From positions 372,001-436,000 of the forward strand of contig BRON01000008.1 of NCBI GenBank assembly GCA_024345305.1: DNA of 64,000 nucleotides. Direction: 5' to 3'. The stretch is from Mrakia gelida. Lineage: Eukaryota; Basidiomycota; Tremellomycetes; Cystofilobasidiales; Mrakiaceae. Of this stretch, positions 63,962 to 64,000 are shown piece by piece. Under the pieces are notes generated by a model. It did no database searches. It was not told the origin of the DNA and saw nothing but the letters and a program-made list of their open reading frames with translations. The translations under genes were made by a program, and so were the position numbers. Position 1 is the first letter of the stretch, and each line of letters starts with the position of its first letter.

Positions 63962-64000
63962 CTAGAACGAACGAACGAAGACGAACGAAGCGAGAGTCAG

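Overview
The window is nuclear DNA of a GC-rich, very intron-dense fungus. The gene set (protein O-mannosyltransferase, Yak1, Pcl cyclin, Brc1/Rtt107, Apd1-like protein, ABM-domain protein) is fungal. Introns are mostly 60-120 nt, with donors GTGAGT or GTTCGT, a CTGAC branch site and a CAG acceptor. Together with the GC content this suggests a basidiomycete yeast of the Pucciniomycotina (Microbotryomycetes, Rhodotorula/Sporobolomyces-like). That placement is inference. Gene models were built by hand from splice signals and checked for phase across every junction.

Layout. 1-8 kb: a CDKN3/KAP-like phosphatase (+) converging on a six-BRCT Brc1/Rtt107-like DNA-damage scaffold (-). 9-12.4 kb: the U2AF small subunit, a BTB protein and a candidate small spliced gene (all +). 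12.6-17.4 kb: a small secreted protein with a disturbed start, a tiny candidate gene and an F-box/LRR-like protein (all -). 17.9-22.1 kb: an ABM-domain protein (+), then a tandem pair of WW-domain paralogues (-). 22.6-28.6 kb: the multi-KH protein vigilin/Scp160 (-), divergent from a PMT O-mannosyltransferase (+, 29.0-32.8 kb). 33.9-42.2 kb: Pcl cyclin, glutathione S-transferase, ribosomal protein uS12/RPS23 and the ER SNARE Use1 (all -). 42.7-50 kb: a secreted, probably GPI-anchored Ser-rich protein and the kinase Yak1 (+). 50.5-55.2 kb: Apd1-like protein, an unknown 204-residue protein and an F-box-like protein (all -). 55.3-60.4 kb: Tim17 and a cytochrome P450 (+). 60.7-63.3 kb: Pch2/TRIP13 AAA+ ATPase (-). 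The window ends in the last exon of an unidentified minus-strand gene.

Most genes are independent housekeeping or regulatory loci; I see no operon, secondary-metabolite cluster, CRISPR array, prophage or intact transposon. The unusual content is in gene structure. The RPS23 start codon stands alone in its own exon, followed by a 4-nt micro-exon. The WW paralogues share exon lengths and a 6-nt micro-exon, and one of them has a GC-AG intron. A palindromic octamer, GACGCGTC, recurs in introns and intergenic DNA.

All functional names rest on motif recognition by eye. No database search or transcript evidence was available.
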